In this document: positions 52,525 through 63,700 of the stretch, in pieces
How the letters are laid out: each line of letters starts with the position of its first letter
Position numbering within the stretch: position 1 is the first letter of the stretch
Source of the DNA: Streptomyces olivaceus
GTDB taxonomy: Bacteria; Actinomycetota; Actinomycetes; Streptomycetales; Streptomycetaceae
Direction of reading: 5' to 3'
DNA: 64,000 bases
Assembly (NCBI RefSeq): GCF_000721235.1
Contig: NZ_JOFH01000011.1
Span: 124,001-188,000, forward strand
Notes under the pieces: model-generated
Databases searched by the model: none
Seen by the model: only the letters and a program-made list of their open reading frames with translations
Told to the model about the DNA's origin: nothing
Program-made: the position numbers and the translations under genes

Positions 52525-53070
52525 TCAAAACCCCCCGTTCCGTTCCGTATCCTGTGCCGGCTCATTCCCAGTCTGTTCGCTCGCAAGCCCCTTCAGGAGG
52601 AGCGCGAGTACGCTCCGTACACTCTCCATACGGATTTCCGCGCGGTCGCCGTTCAACCGCAGTGCCTCCACTTTTCCGCCATAGGCGGAACCTCTGTCCG
52701 CCCCGTGAGGCCCGTCGACGGCCACGAACACCGTGCCCACGGGCTGCCCGTCCTGCGGCTCCGGACCGGCTACCCCGGTCGTCGCGATACCCCAGTCGGC
52801 GCCCAGCGCTCTGCGTACGCCCGCCGCCATCTGGGCCGCGACCTGCGCGTCCACCGCTCCACGTGCCGCGAGCAGTGCGGGGTCGACGCCGAGGACGTCC
52901 CGCTTCAGCTCCGTCGCGTACGCGGTCACCGAACCCCGGAAGGCCTTGGACGCCCCGGGGACCTCCGTGAGCTCCGCCGCCACCAGGCCGCCGGTCAGCG
53001 ACTCGGCGACCGCGAGGGTCTCGCCCCTGACCGTGAGTAGTCCGACCACGTCGACGGCCGTGGAACTCAA
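52525..53070 (-). CDS. cinA: CinA C-terminal-domain protein (NMN amidohydrolase-like)
   Basis: 181 residues. It starts with TTG at 53070, overlapping the pgsA stop (TTGA), with a near-ideal AAGGAGG seven bases upstream; no other start fits. It is the CinA/PncC domain alone: LAVAESLTGGLVAAELTEVPGASKAFRGSVTAYATELK, then TTGVAGPEPQDGQPVGTVFVAV. PncC domains deamidate nicotinamide mononucleotide. It is embedded in the rimO-pgsA-cinA overlap chain. Confidence 0.92.
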   Translation of the reverse strand: MSSTAVDVVGLLTVRGETLAVAESLTGGLVAAELTEVPGASKAFRGSVTAYATELKRDVLGVDPALLAARGAVDAQVAAQMAAGVRRALGADWGIATTGVAGPEPQDGQPVGTVFVAVDGPHGADRGSAYGGKVEALRLNGDRAEIRMESVRSVLALLLKGLASEQTGNEPAQDTERNGGF

Positions 53071-53948
53071 CCGTCCGCCTCCTTCAACGCCGCTCTGCGT
53101 TCGGCGATTCCCCGGCGGCGCAGCACAATGGCCTGCTTCACATAGTCGAGACCGGTCACCACGGTCAGGACGACCGCCGCCGCCATCACCCAGAACCTCA
53201 GCGTCGCCAGGGGTCCCGTCAGCGCCAGGACGTACATCCCGACGGCCACGCCCTGGGTGAGGGTCTTCAGCTTGCCACCGCGGCTCGCGGGGATGACGCC
53301 GTACCGGATGACCACGAAACGCAGCACGGTGATCCCGAGTTCCCGGCCGAGGATGACGGCCGTCACCCACCACGGCAGGTCGCCCAGCGCGGAGAGGCAG
53401 ATGAGCGCCGCACCCATGATCGCCTTGTCGGCGATGGGGTCGGCGATCTTCCCGAAGTCGGTGACGAGGTTGTAGGTGCGCGCCAGATGGCCGTCGAAGA
53501 GGTCGGTGATCATGGCGACGGCGAAGGCGGCCCAGGCGAACGAGCGCCAGGCCGGGTCGTACCCGCCGTTGCCCAGCATCAGCGCGACGAAGGCCGGCAC
53601 GAGGAGCAGCCGGAGCATCGTCAGGAGGTTGGCGACGTTCCACACGCTCGCCTGGTTGACCGCGGCGGCCGCGATCTTGCCACCGCGTCCGGCGGCACCG
53701 CCCTCGGTCGCACCGCCCGGCGCGACACCCCGCTGCACCGTACCCGGCTCGGTCCCGCCCCGACCGGCTTCACCTCGTCCGGCTTCACCCGTTCCGGTCC
53801 CGGCACCGCGTCCGGACCCGGTACGGCCGGGGGCGGGGCCCGCGCTCGTACACTCGCCCGGTTCCGCGGCCGGGCCCGAGGTGCCGCGCGGGCCGGCCCG
53901 GCGCGCACCGGAGGGGCCGCCCGCGGCGGACGCCGGGACTCCGGTCAT
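53067..53948 (-). CDS. pgsA: CDP-diacylglycerol-glycerol-3-phosphate phosphatidyltransferase
   Basis: 293 residues, ATG 53948 overlapping the rimO stop (ATGA). The CDP-alcohol phosphotransferase motif [20 protein letters not shown] and ADPIADK is complete with its four Asp. Membrane segments surround it. It makes phosphatidylglycerol phosphate, or the inositol analogue; the flanking genes suit the usual pgsA annotation. The first 95 residues are a Gly/Ala/Glu-rich head not seen in usual PgsA, so a start near residue 90 (before [21 protein letters not shown]) is possible. Confidence 0.93.
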   Translation of the reverse strand: MTGVPASAAGGPSGARRAGPRGTSGPAAEPGECTSAGPAPGRTGSGRGAGTGTGEAGRGEAGRGGTEPGTVQRGVAPGGATEGGAAGRGGKIAAAAVNQASVWNVANLLTMLRLLLVPAFVALMLGNGGYDPAWRSFAWAAFAVAMITDLFDGHLARTYNLVTDFGKIADPIADKAIMGAALICLSALGDLPWWVTAVILGRELGITVLRFVVIRYGVIPASRGGKLKTLTQGVAVGMYVLALTGPLATLRFWVMAAAVVLTVVTGLDYVKQAIVLRRRGIAERRAALKEADG

Positions 53949-55426
53949 CTGGCGTCCTCCTCACTCCACTCGGGCGAGCCCAGCAGCGGTTCGGCCACCA
54001 GGTCGACGCCCTCCGTACCGACCACCTTCGCGTCGACCATACGACCGGGGACGAGACCTTCGCCGCTCGTGAGCAGCACCTGGCCGTCCGTCTCGGGTGC
54101 CTGGTGCTCCGCGCGGCCCCGCACGCCGTCCCCGTCCTCGGAGTGGTCGACGGACTCGACGAGGACCCGCACGGTCGCCCCGACGCGCTCCTCGGCGCGC
54201 TGCGAGACGAGTTCCTCGGCCAGGCGGGAGACACGTGCCAACCGCTCGGCGACGACGTCCTCGTCCAGCTTGTCGCCGTAGGTGGCCGCCTCGGTGCCCT
54301 CCTCGTCGGAGTACCCGAAGACGCCGACGGCGTCCAGCCGTGCGTGGTTGAGGAACCGCTCCAGCTCGGCGAGGTCGGCCTCGGACTCGCCGGGGAAGCC
54401 CACGATGAAGTTGGAGCGCGCACCGGCCTCGGGGGCCTTGCCCCGGATGGTGTCGAGGAGCTCCAGGAAGCGGTCGGTGTCCCCGAAGCGGCGCATCGCG
54501 CGCAGCACGTTCGGCGCGGAGTGCTGGAAGGAGAGGTCGAAGTAGGGCACGACCTTCGGGGTGGAGGTCAGCACGTCGATCAGACCGGGGCGCATCTCGG
54601 CGGGCTGGAGGTAGCTGACGCGCACGCGCTCGATGCCGTCGACGTCGGCGAGGTTCGGCAGCAGCGACTCGAGGAGGCGGATGTCGCCGAGGTCCTTGCC
54701 GTAGGAGGTGTTGTTCTCGGAGACCAGCATGATCTCCTTGACGCCCTGCTCGGCCAGCCACCGCGTCTCGTTCAGCACGTCGCTGGGGCGGCGCGAGATG
54801 AAGGAGCCGCGGAAGGACGGGATGGCGCAGAAGGAGCAGCGCCGGTCGCAGCCGGAGGCCAGCTTCACCGAGGCGACCGGGGAGCCGTCCAGGCGGCGGC
54901 GCAGGGGCGCGCGGGGTCCGGAGGCGGGGGCGACACCCTCGGGGAGGTCGGCGGGGCCGTGGCCGGGAAGCGCGACGGCGGCGCCGGCCTCCTGCCGCTC
55001 GGCGGGGCTGATCGGCAGCAGCTTGCGCCGGTCGCGCGGGGTGTGGGCGGCGTGGATGCCGCCGCCCAGGATGGTCTGCAGTCGGTCGGAGATGTCGGCG
55101 TAGTCGTCGAAGCCGAGGACGCCGTCGGCCTCCGGGAGGGCGTCGGCGAGGTCCTTGCCGTACCTCTCGGCCATGCAGCCCACCGCCACCACGGCCTGGG
55201 TTCTGCCGTGGCTCTTGAGCTCGTTGGCCTCCAGGAGGGCGTCGACGGAGTCCTTCTTGGCGGCCTCGACGAAGCCGCACGTGTTCACGACGGCGACGTC
55301 CGCTTCCTCGGCGTCGTCGACGAGCTTCCAGCCGTCCGCCTCCAGACGGCCTGCGAGCTCCTCCGAGTCCACCTCGTTACGGGCGCAGCCAAGGGTGACG
55401 AGTGCGACGGTACGGCTTTCAGGCAT
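53945..55426 (-). CDS. rimO: Ribosomal protein S12 methylthiotransferase
   Basis: 493 residues, ATG 55426. It is the radical-SAM enzyme that adds methylthio to Asp of S12. Cluster cysteines: [23 protein letters not shown] and [11 protein letters not shown]; the radical-SAM loop is [18 protein letters not shown]; a TRAM domain covers the last 65 residues. An Ala/Pro/Gly-rich insertion at about 135-190 separates the two halves. It heads the overlap chain rimO-pgsA-cinA. Confidence 0.95.
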   Translation of the reverse strand: MPESRTVALVTLGCARNEVDSEELAGRLEADGWKLVDDAEEADVAVVNTCGFVEAAKKDSVDALLEANELKSHGRTQAVVAVGCMAERYGKDLADALPEADGVLGFDDYADISDRLQTILGGGIHAAHTPRDRRKLLPISPAERQEAGAAVALPGHGPADLPEGVAPASGPRAPLRRRLDGSPVASVKLASGCDRRCSFCAIPSFRGSFISRRPSDVLNETRWLAEQGVKEIMLVSENNTSYGKDLGDIRLLESLLPNLADVDGIERVRVSYLQPAEMRPGLIDVLTSTPKVVPYFDLSFQHSAPNVLRAMRRFGDTDRFLELLDTIRGKAPEAGARSNFIVGFPGESEADLAELERFLNHARLDAVGVFGYSDEEGTEAATYGDKLDEDVVAERLARVSRLAEELVSQRAEERVGATVRVLVESVDHSEDGDGVRGRAEHQAPETDGQVLLTSGEGLVPGRMVDAKVVGTEGVDLVAEPLLGSPEWSEEDAR

Positions 55427-55517
55427 GGGCTCAACACTACTTCGTCCCGCCGACGGCCCACGTCGACGGGGTTGGCCGAACCCGGCCGGTCCCGTGGCGG
55501 CCCGCTCCCCGGATCCG

Positions 55518-56393
55518 CTATCCGACCTGCGGGTCGCCCTTCGTGTACGTCAGTCGCTCGACGGAGCCGGGCTGGAAGTCGTCCTCGATCTTCTTGCCGT
55601 TGACGTAGAGCTCTATGGCACCGGCGTCGCCGAGGACGAGGTCGACCTTCTCGTTGTCCTGGAAGGTCTTGGAGGCGCCCTGGGCGAGCGTACCGTCGAA
55701 GAGCTGCCGTCCGTTGTGGTCCTTGGCGGAGATCCAGCTGCGTCCTTCGATGGCGCTGACCTTGACGGTCACCTTGTCGCGGGGCGCGGCGGCGATGGCG
55801 CTGTCGCTCGGGTCCGGCTCGGGGTCGGCAGGCTTCTTGGGCGAGGCGCTCGCCGAGGCGGAGGCGCCCGCCGACGGCTCGGAGCCCTCGGCGACGCTCG
55901 CCTCGTTGCCGCCGCTGTCGCCGCCCTTGACGAACGTGAATCCGACGAAGCCGATCACCGCGACGATCGCGGCGACCATGGCCGCGGTCCAGTTGGGCCC
56001 CCGGCGTTCCGGACGGATGCGTTCCGCCTCGAACAGGGGGGCGCTCGGGGTCGGCTCCGGACGCCCGCCGTTCTCGGCCTCGAACTGCGCGACCAGCTCG
56101 GCCGGGTCGAGACCGACGGCCTTGGCCAGGGTGCGGATGTGCCCGCGGGCGTAGACGTCGCCGCCGCAGGGGGCGAAGTCGTCCGCCTCGATGGCGTGCA
56201 CGATGGCGATCCGGACGCGGGTGGCGGTGGTGATGTCGTCGACGGTCAACCCGGCGTCGACGCGGGCCCGCTGGAGGGCGCTGCCGACGGAGGGGCGGGC
56301 TTCCTCGGTGACGCCTTCGGGGGCGTGTTCGGACACGTCGTCGGACACGTCTTCGATCGGACGCTCGTCTTCAGGGGAGTTTCCGTTGGACAC
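55518..56393 (-). CDS. RodZ-like helix-turn-helix membrane protein
   Basis: 291 residues, GTG 56393 with GAAAGG before it. The N-terminal HTH_25 domain (about 33-105) reads [24 protein letters not shown], then [21 protein letters not shown]. One membrane segment (about 135-155) is followed by a Ser/Ala-Pro linker and a DUF4115 beta domain outside ([23 protein letters not shown]). RodZ anchors the actin MreB in other bacteria. The 263-base gap upstream includes the weakly paired GGCCGGCCGGCCG palindrome near 56600. Confidence 0.88.
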   Translation of the reverse strand: MSNGNSPEDERPIEDVSDDVSEHAPEGVTEEARPSVGSALQRARVDAGLTVDDITTATRVRIAIVHAIEADDFAPCGGDVYARGHIRTLAKAVGLDPAELVAQFEAENGGRPEPTPSAPLFEAERIRPERRGPNWTAAMVAAIVAVIGFVGFTFVKGGDSGGNEASVAEGSEPSAGASASASASPKKPADPEPDPSDSAIAAAPRDKVTVKVSAIEGRSWISAKDHNGRQLFDGTLAQGASKTFQDNEKVDLVLGDAGAIELYVNGKKIEDDFQPGSVERLTYTKGDPQVG

Positions 56394-56656
56394 GGGGGCG
56401 CCTTTCGAGCGTTTAGCCGCCTGTGCTGGACGTTCAGTCTAGGGGGGGTGCAAACGGGTGGGGCAACCGGGCGGTACGACTTTGTACGCCATCGGAACGG
56501 CCCGGCACCCCGATGGTGGACTATCTGTTTGTCGTTTCCCTCAACTTGACGTACGCCATGAGGAAACGGTTGCTCAATGATCCCTAACGGGTGAGTCACG
56601 GTCGGCCGGCCGGCCGCCCCGACCCTCCGTCGGCGGAACCCCTCACTCGCCGTTCC

Positions 56657-59410
56657 CTACCCTTCAGACTCCCCCCGGATCACGGCAAGCACGCCGTCCA
56701 GCTCATCAGGCTTCACAAGAACGTCACGAGCCTTTGAGCCTTCGCTCGGCCCGACGATGCTGCGCGACTCCATCAGGTCCATCAGACGTCCGGCCTTGGC
56801 GAAGCCGACGCGCAGCTTGCGCTGGAGCATGGAGGTCGACCCGAACTGCGTGGAGACCACCAGCTCGGCCGCCTGGCACAGCAGGTCGAGGTCGTCGCCG
56901 ATGTCCTCGTCGATCTCCTTCTTCTGCTTGGTGCCGACGGTGACGTCGTCCCGGAAGACCGGCGCCATCTGGTCCTTGCAGTGCTGGACGACGACCGCGA
57001 CCTCCTCCTCGGTCACGAACGCGCCCTGCATACGGGTCGGCTTGTTCGCGCCCATCGGCAGGAAGAGGCCGTCGCCCTTGCCGATCAGCTTCTCGGCGCC
57101 GGGCTGGTCGAGGATGACCCGCGAGTCGGCGAGCGAGGAGGTGGCGAAGGCGAGGCGCGAGGGGACGTTCGCCTTGATGAGGCCGGTGACGACGTCCACG
57201 GACGGCCGCTGGGTGGCGAGCACCAGGTGGATGCCGGCCGCCCGCGCGAGCTGCGTGATCCTGACGATGGCGTCCTCGACGTCGCGCGGCGCCACCATCA
57301 TCAGGTCGGCCAGCTCGTCGACGATCACCAGCAGGTACGGGTACGGCTGGAGTTCGCGCTCGCTGCCCTCGGGCGGCTTGGCCTTGCCCTCGCGCACCGC
57401 GCGGTTGAAGTCGTCGATGTGCCGGTAGCCGTAGGCGGCGAGGTCGTCGTAGCGCAGGTCCATCTCGCGCACGACCCACTGGAGCGCCTCCGCGGCCCGC
57501 TTGGGATTGGTGATGATCGGCGTGATCAGGTGCGGGATGCCCTCGTACGCGGTCAGCTCGACGCGCTTGGGGTCGACCAGGATCATCCGGACGTCCTCGG
57601 GGGTCGCCCGCATCATGATCGAGGTGATCAGGCAGTTGATGCAGGACGACTTGCCGGAGCCGGTGGCGCCGGCGACCAGCATGTGCGGCATCTTCGCCAG
57701 CGAGTCCATGACGTATCCGCCCTCGACGTCCTTGCCGAAGGCGACGAGCATCGGGTCGTCGTCCTCGGCGGACTCCGCTAGGCGCAGCACGTCGCCGAGG
57801 TTGACCATCTCGCGGTCGGTGTTGGGGATCTCGATGCCGACCGCGGACTTGCCGGGGATGGGGCTGATGATCCGCACGTCGGGGCTGGCGACGGCGTACG
57901 CGATGTTCTTGGTCAGGGCCGTGACCCGTTCGACCTTCACGGCGGGGCCCAGTTCCACGACGTAGCGCGTGACCGTGGGCCCGCGGGTGAAGCCGGTGAC
58001 CCGGGCGTCGACCTTGAACTCGGTGAAGACGGTGGTCAGCGAGTCGACTATGGCGTCGTTGGCGGCGCTGCGCGACTTGCCCGGTCCGCCGCGCGTGAGG
58101 GCGTCCAGGGACGGCAGGGAGTACGTGATGTCGCCGGAGAGCTGGAGCTGTTCGGCCCGCGGCGGCAGGTCCCGCTCCTGTGGGAGCGGCGTCTTGGTGA
58201 GGTCGGGCACTCCACCGGCCGGCGCCTCCGGCTCGGGGGCGGCCTTGGCGGGGTCCTTCTTGAGCTTGCCGGGCTGCGGACGCGCGGCCGGTACGGGCGT
58301 CGGGGTCGGCGTCGTCGACTCGCGGTCCCCCGTGCTCACGCCCTGGGTGAGGCCGGCGACCAGCGGGGAGGGCGGCATCCCGTGCATGACGGCGCCGTCG
58401 AGCGCCGCTGCCGCCGCCGCGGCGACGTCCACGGCGTCCATCGAACGGTTCGACTCGGGCTGCGGCACGGCGGACCGGCGGGGCCTTGCGCGGCGCTTCT
58501 CCAGCGCCTCCTGCTCGGCCGCGTCGGCGTCGTACGGCCCGTCGGCCGCCGCCCGGCGCGCCCGGCCCCGCGCGGGGAGCGCCTCGCGCCACTGCTCCTC
58601 GTACCGCTCGTCGTCGTCGTTGAACTCGTCGGCCTCCGGGTCGTGGACCACGCCCAGCCGCACCCCGAGCTGCCGCAGCCGCTGCGGGATGGCGTTGACC
58701 GGCGTGGCGGTGACGACCAGCAGGCCGAAGACCGTGAGCAGCACGAGCAGCGGCACGGCCAGCATGTCCGTCATCGTGTACGACAGCGGGGTCGCCGCAC
58801 CCCAGCCGATGAGCCCGCCGGCGTCCCTTATCGCCTGCATGCCCTCGCCGCGGGCCGGCGAGCCGCAGGCGATGTGCACCTGGCCGAGGACGCCGACGAC
58901 GAGCGCGGACAGGCCGATCACGATCCGGCCGTTGGCCTCGGGCTTCTCCGGGTGCCGGATCAGACGCACGCCGATGGCGCCGACCAGCAGCGGCACCAGC
59001 AGGTCGAGGCGGCCGAAGGCGCCGGTCACCAGGATCTCGACGAGGTCGCCGACGGGGCCCTTGAGGTCGGCCCAGGTGCCCGCAGCGACGATCAGCGCGA
59101 CGCCGAGCAGCAGCAGCGCGACGCCGTCCTTGCGGTGGGCCGGGTCGAGGTTCTTGGCGCCCTGCCCCACGCCGCGGAAGACGGCGCCGACTCCGTGCGC
59201 CAGGCCGAGCCAGAGCGCACGGACCACCCGGAAGACTCCACCGGTGGGGCTCGGGGCCGGTTTGGGGGCGGGCTTCTTCGCCGCGGCCTTCTTGGCGGGG
59301 GCCTTCTTGACAGGCGCTTTCCTGGCTGCGGCCTTCTTGGCCGGTCCCTTCGCGGGAGCGGCCGCCTTCTTCGCGGGCTGCTTCTTGGCTGCGGAGGGAC
59401 GTGAGGCCAT
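56657..59410 (-). CDS. ftsK: DNA translocase FtsK/SpoIIIE
   Basis: 917 residues from the ATG at 59410; the open frame upstream does not match. The first 50 residues are a Lys/Ala/Pro-rich histone-like tail, followed by four or five membrane segments (about 75-240), a charged linker, and the motor: LVAGATGSGKSSCINCL (Walker A, about 578-590), VDPKRVELTAYEGIPHL and LVIVDELADLMMVAPRD (Walker B), LATQRPSVDV. The last 65 residues are the gamma winged helix (LRVGFAKAGRLMDLMESRSIVGPSEG), which reads DNA polarity. In Streptomyces FtsK clears chromosomes from sporulation septa. Confidence 0.96.
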   Translation of the reverse strand: MASRPSAAKKQPAKKAAAPAKGPAKKAAARKAPVKKAPAKKAAAKKPAPKPAPSPTGGVFRVVRALWLGLAHGVGAVFRGVGQGAKNLDPAHRKDGVALLLLGVALIVAAGTWADLKGPVGDLVEILVTGAFGRLDLLVPLLVGAIGVRLIRHPEKPEANGRIVIGLSALVVGVLGQVHIACGSPARGEGMQAIRDAGGLIGWGAATPLSYTMTDMLAVPLLVLLTVFGLLVVTATPVNAIPQRLRQLGVRLGVVHDPEADEFNDDDERYEEQWREALPARGRARRAAADGPYDADAAEQEALEKRRARPRRSAVPQPESNRSMDAVDVAAAAAAALDGAVMHGMPPSPLVAGLTQGVSTGDRESTTPTPTPVPAARPQPGKLKKDPAKAAPEPEAPAGGVPDLTKTPLPQERDLPPRAEQLQLSGDITYSLPSLDALTRGGPGKSRSAANDAIVDSLTTVFTEFKVDARVTGFTRGPTVTRYVVELGPAVKVERVTALTKNIAYAVASPDVRIISPIPGKSAVGIEIPNTDREMVNLGDVLRLAESAEDDDPMLVAFGKDVEGGYVMDSLAKMPHMLVAGATGSGKSSCINCLITSIMMRATPEDVRMILVDPKRVELTAYEGIPHLITPIITNPKRAAEALQWVVREMDLRYDDLAAYGYRHIDDFNRAVREGKAKPPEGSERELQPYPYLLVIVDELADLMMVAPRDVEDAIVRITQLARAAGIHLVLATQRPSVDVVTGLIKANVPSRLAFATSSLADSRVILDQPGAEKLIGKGDGLFLPMGANKPTRMQGAFVTEEEVAVVVQHCKDQMAPVFRDDVTVGTKQKKEIDEDIGDDLDLLCQAAELVVSTQFGSTSMLQRKLRVGFAKAGRLMDLMESRSIVGPSEGSKARDVLVKPDELDGVLAVIRGESEG

Positions 59411-59703
59411 AGGTGTGAGGTTACCGGGGGAGACGGCGGTCGACACGTGTGCCAACCGCTTCACCCGTTCGTGTCGCCGGTGCGCGGGAGCGGAACTGAC
59501 GCCTGTGTCCCGGGCCATGACCCGCCCTCACCGGCAGGTCCGTGCCGCGTTTTCGGTTCCCGGGCCGGTCGGGGGCTCAGTCGTCAGTCGCCGGGCCGAT
59601 CCGGACCCGTTGCCGGGCCGATCCGGACCCGTTCTCGGTTCCCCGGCCGGTCCGAGGCGCCGGGCGGCACCCGCCGGTGTCGTCGACGGCGGTCCGGCCC
59701 TTG

Positions 59704-60378
59704 TCAGTTGACGGCGGTCTGGCTGCCGGGCGCGCCCGGTTCCAGGGCGTCCAGCGCCCGCCTCAGCCCGGTGAGCTTGCGCTCCAGATGCGCAGCCGTC
59801 GCCACCGCGGCCGCGTCCGTGGACTCGTCGCCCAACTGCTTGGAGAGGGCCTCCGCCTGCTCCTCCACGGCGGCCAACCGCGCCGACAGCTCGGCGAGCA
59901 GCCCCGCCGGCTCCTTGACCTCGCCGGCCTCCGCCTTGTCGTTGCCCTCCAACTGGAGCCGCAGCAGCGACGCCTGCTCGCGCAGCTGGCAGTTCTTCAT
60001 GTAGAGCTCGACGAACACCGAGACCTTGGCGCGCAGCACCCAGGGGTCGAACGGCTTGGAGATGTAGTCCACCGCGCCCGCCGCGTAGCCGCGGAACGTG
60101 TGGTGGGGACCGTGGTTGATCGCGGTGAGGAAGATGATCGGGATGTCCCGGGTCCGCTCCCGCCGCTTGATGTGCGCGGCGGTCTCGAAACCGTCCATGC
60201 CCGGCATCTGGACGTCCAGCAGGATGACCGCGAAGTCGTCCGTGAGCAGCGCTTTGAGCGCTTCCTCCCCGGACGATGCCCGCACCAGCGTCTGATCGAG
60301 CGCCGAGAGGATCGCCTCCAGCGCCAGCAGATTCTCCGGCCGGTCATCGACCAGGAGGATCTTGGCCTTCTGCACCAT
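59704..60378 (-). CDS. osaB: Response regulator of the osmoadaptation system
   Basis: 224 residues, ATG 60378 with GAGGAGGG before it. The receiver has LLVDDRPENLLALE, Asp in VILLDVQMPGMDGFE and the Lys of YISKPFDPWVLRAK. There is no DNA-binding domain: the remaining 100 residues are a coiled coil with AELSARLAAVEEQAEAL, as expected for OsaB from S. coelicolor (SCO5749 from memory). It works with OsaA in osmotic adaptation and aerial growth. The 419-base gap upstream holds its promoter. Confidence 0.93.
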   Translation of the reverse strand: MVQKAKILLVDDRPENLLALEAILSALDQTLVRASSGEEALKALLTDDFAVILLDVQMPGMDGFETAAHIKRRERTRDIPIIFLTAINHGPHHTFRGYAAGAVDYISKPFDPWVLRAKVSVFVELYMKNCQLREQASLLRLQLEGNDKAEAGEVKEPAGLLAELSARLAAVEEQAEALSKQLGDESTDAAAVATAAHLERKLTGLRRALDALEPGAPGSQTAVN

Positions 60379-60797
60379 GGCCCGCCCTCCTCGCCCCGGC
60401 GTGGGGCCTCCCCTGTCCGCAGGACTCGGCACGGTACCGACCGGTACCGCCCCGGGGGGCGACTCCCTTGCGCCGCCCGTCCTTGTGCCGGTCATCGTAG
60501 CCGCACCCCGCCTGTCGCCACACCCTGTCACCGTGATGTCACTGTGCACGTAGCAGAAACGCGGCGGGAGCCCAGAAGGTTCCCGGATTCCCGTACTTCT
60601 ACACGGCTTCGGGCACGCCGAGTCGGCGACTTGGCGCCGTCCCGGAGGTTCCCGCCGTGCACGTACACCCCACGTTCGCACACTGCCCCGGCGCGCCGCA
60701 CGGAAGGTGCCCCTCCGTACTCCGCGCACCGTTCCCGGGTGTGCCCCCGGAGGCCTTCTCCGAAGCCTCGGGGGGCACCTTCACGAACGCCCGGCGA
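60379..60797. promoter_or_regulatory. osaB promoter region after osaA
   Basis: The 419 bases between osaA (stop 60798) and osaB hold a terminator at 60741-60778 and a probable osaB start region. TACGAT (60499-60494 on the minus strand) fits a -10 about 115 bases before the osaB ATG, but no good -35 is seen. CACGTAGCAG and GTGACATCAC sequences nearby are unusually A/T-rich. No small gene is visible. Confidence 0.4.
60741..60778 (-). terminator. Terminator of osaA
   Basis: GTGCCCCCGGAGGC (60741-60754) pairs with GCCTCGGGGGGCAC (60765-60778) with a single mismatch, 20 bases after the osaA stop. It should separate osaA from osaB. Confidence 0.7.
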
Positions 60798-63700
60798 TCA
60801 CTCCGCCCGCATCCACTGCTGCATCACCGTCAGCAGGTGGTCGGGGTCTACCGGCTTCGTGACGTAGTCGGACGCGCCCGACTCGATCGCCTTCTCCCGG
60901 TCGCCCTTCATCGCCTTCGCGGTCAGCGCGATGATCGGCAGCCCGGCGAACTGCGGCATCCGGCGGATCGCCGTGGTCGTCGCGTACCCGTCCATCTCGG
61001 GCATCATGATGTCCATCAGGACGACCGCCACGTCCTCGTGCTGCTCCAGGACCTCGATGCCCTCGCGCCCGTTCTCGGCGTACAGGACGGACAGCCCGTG
61101 CTGTTCCAGCACGCTGGTGAGCGCGAAGACGTTGCGGATGTCGTCGTCGACGATCAGCACCTTCTGCCCGCCGAACCTGATGCCCCGGGTCGACCGCGGC
61201 GACGTTCCCTGCTCGTCGGCCGACTGCCGCTCGCGCACCGCGGGCAGCTCCTCGGCCCCGGGCGACCGGTGGCGGTTCCGGAACAGCGGGGCGGCACCGT
61301 TGTGCGGGTCCTGGTACGTGGTCGCCTCGGCCGGCCCCCGGTCCTCCGTGCCCGGCGGCAGCTCCGGGACCCCGGCAGACACCGGAGGCGCGCCGGCCTC
61401 GGCGGAGGGCAGGGCCTGCGGGTAGCCGTTGGGAGGCAGCTCGCTCGGGTGCAGCGGTAGGTAGAGCGTGAAGGTGGAGCCGCGGCCCGGTTCGCTCTGC
61501 GCGTGGATCTCGCCGCCCAGCAGCTGCGCGATCTCCCGCGAGATGGACAGCCCGAGGCCCGTACCGCCGTACTTGCGGCTGGTGGTGCCGTCGGCCTGCT
61601 TGAACGCCTCGAAGATCACCTGCATCTTGCTGGCCGCGATCCCGATGCCCGTGTCGCTCACGGAGAACGCGATCAGCTCGGCGTCCGGGTCGTTCGTCGA
61701 ACCGGCCTCCAGCAACTGCTCCCGGATGCGCCGCGGAACCTCGTCCCGGGCCGGCCTGATGACCAGCTCGACCGAGCCCGAGTCGGTGAACTTCACCGCG
61801 TTGGACAGCAGGTTGCGCAGCACCTGGAGCAGCCGCTGCTCGTCGGTGTGCATGGTCGCGGGCAGCCCCGGCGACACCCGCACCGACAGGTCCAGGCCCT
61901 TCTCCGCGCTCAGCGGCCGGAAGGTGGCCTCCACGTAGTCCACGAGCTGGACGAGTGCGATGCGCGTCGGGGAGACGTCCATCTTCCCCGCGTCGACCTT
62001 CGACAGGTCAAGGATGTCGTTGATGAGCTGGAGCAGGTCGGAACCGGCTCCGTGGATCGTCTCGGCGAACTCGACCTGCTTCGGGGAGAGGTTCGCGTCG
62101 GCGTTGTCGGCGAGGAGCTTGGCCAGGATCAGCAGCGAGTTGAGCGGCGTACGCAGCTCGTGCGACATGTTGGCCAGGAACTCGCTCTTGTAGCGCATCG
62201 AGACCGCGAGTTGCTCGGCGCGCTCCTCCAGGACCTGCCGCGCCTCCTCGATCTCGGTGTTCTTCACCTCGATGTCGCGGTTCTGCTGCGCCAGCAGCTC
62301 GGCCTTCTCCTCCAGCTCGGCGTTGGAGGACTGGAGCGCCTTCTGCCGCTGCTCCAACTCGGCGGACCGCTCCCGCAGCTGCTCGGTCAGCTCCTGCGAC
62401 TGGCTCAGCAGCACCTCGGTCTTGGTGTTGACGGAGATGGTGTTGACGCTGGTCGCGATCATCTCGGCGATCTGGTTGAGGAAGTCCTTCTGGATGTGCG
62501 TGAACGGCGTGAAGGACGCCAGCTCGATGACGCCGAGCACCTGCCCCTCGAACAGCACCGGCAGGACGATGACCTGGGCGGGCGGCGCCTCCCCGAGCCC
62601 GGAGGAGATCTTCAGGTAGCCGCTCGGCGCGTTCTCCACCAGGATGGTGCGCTTCTCCTGGGCGGCCGTGCCGACCAGCGCCTCCCCCGGCCGGAACGAG
62701 GTCGGCATGGACCCCATCGAGTAGCCGTACGACCCGAGCATCCGCAGCTCGTACGGGTCACCGTCGGCACCGGCCTGCTCCTGGCCGTCGGCCAGCGGCA
62801 TCGCGAGGAAGAACGCCCCGTGCTGCGCCGAGACCACCGGCGTCAGCTCGCTCATGATCAGCGAGGCCACGTCCTGGAGGTCGCGGCGGCCCTGCATCAG
62901 GCCGGAGATCCGGGCGAGGTTGCCCTTGAGCCAGTCCTGCTCCTTGTTGGCGATCGTGGTGTCGCGCAGGTTGGCGATCATCTTGTTGATGTAGTCCTGC
63001 AGCTCGGAGATCTCGCCCGAGGCGTCCACGTCGATCTTGAGGTTCAGGTCTCCGCGCGTCACCGCGGTCGCCACGCGCGCGATGGCACGCACCTGCCGGG
63101 TCAGGTTCCCGGCCATCTCGTTCACGGACTCCGTCAGGTCGCGCCAGGTGCCGTCCACGTCCCGCACCCGCGCCTGACCGCCCAGCTGCCCCTCGGTGCC
63201 CACCTCGCGGGCCACGCGGGTGACCTCCTCGGCGAACGACGACAGCTGGTCGACCATCGTGTTGATGGTCGTCTTCAGCTCCAGGATCTCGCCCCGCGCG
63301 TCGATGTCGATCTTCTTGGTCAGGTCGCCCTTGGCGATCGCCGTCGTGACCATGGCGATGTTGCGCACCTGACCGGTCAGATTGGACGCCATCTGGTTCA
63401 CCGACTCGGTGAGGTCCTTCCAGGTGCCCGACACGCCCGGCACGTGCGCCTGACCGCCCAGGATGCCGTCCGTGCCCACCTCGCGGGCCACCTTGGTGAC
63501 CTGGTCCGCGAAGGAACTCAGCGTCTTCACCATGGTGTTGAACGTGTCGGCGAGCTGCGCGACCTCGCCGCGCGCCTCGATCGTCACCGTACGCGTCAGG
63601 TCGCCGTTGGCGACGGCGGCGGCCACCTGGGAGATGTTGCGCACCTGCACGGTGAGGTTCTTCGCCATCAGGTTGACGTTGTCGCTGAGGTCCTTCCAGA

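Noticed and set aside
52560..52590. GTTCGCTCGCAAG as a possible ClgR operator
   Set aside because: It lies inside the coding sequence of cinA near its 3' end, and the right half does not match a GTTCGC-N-GCGAAC site well.
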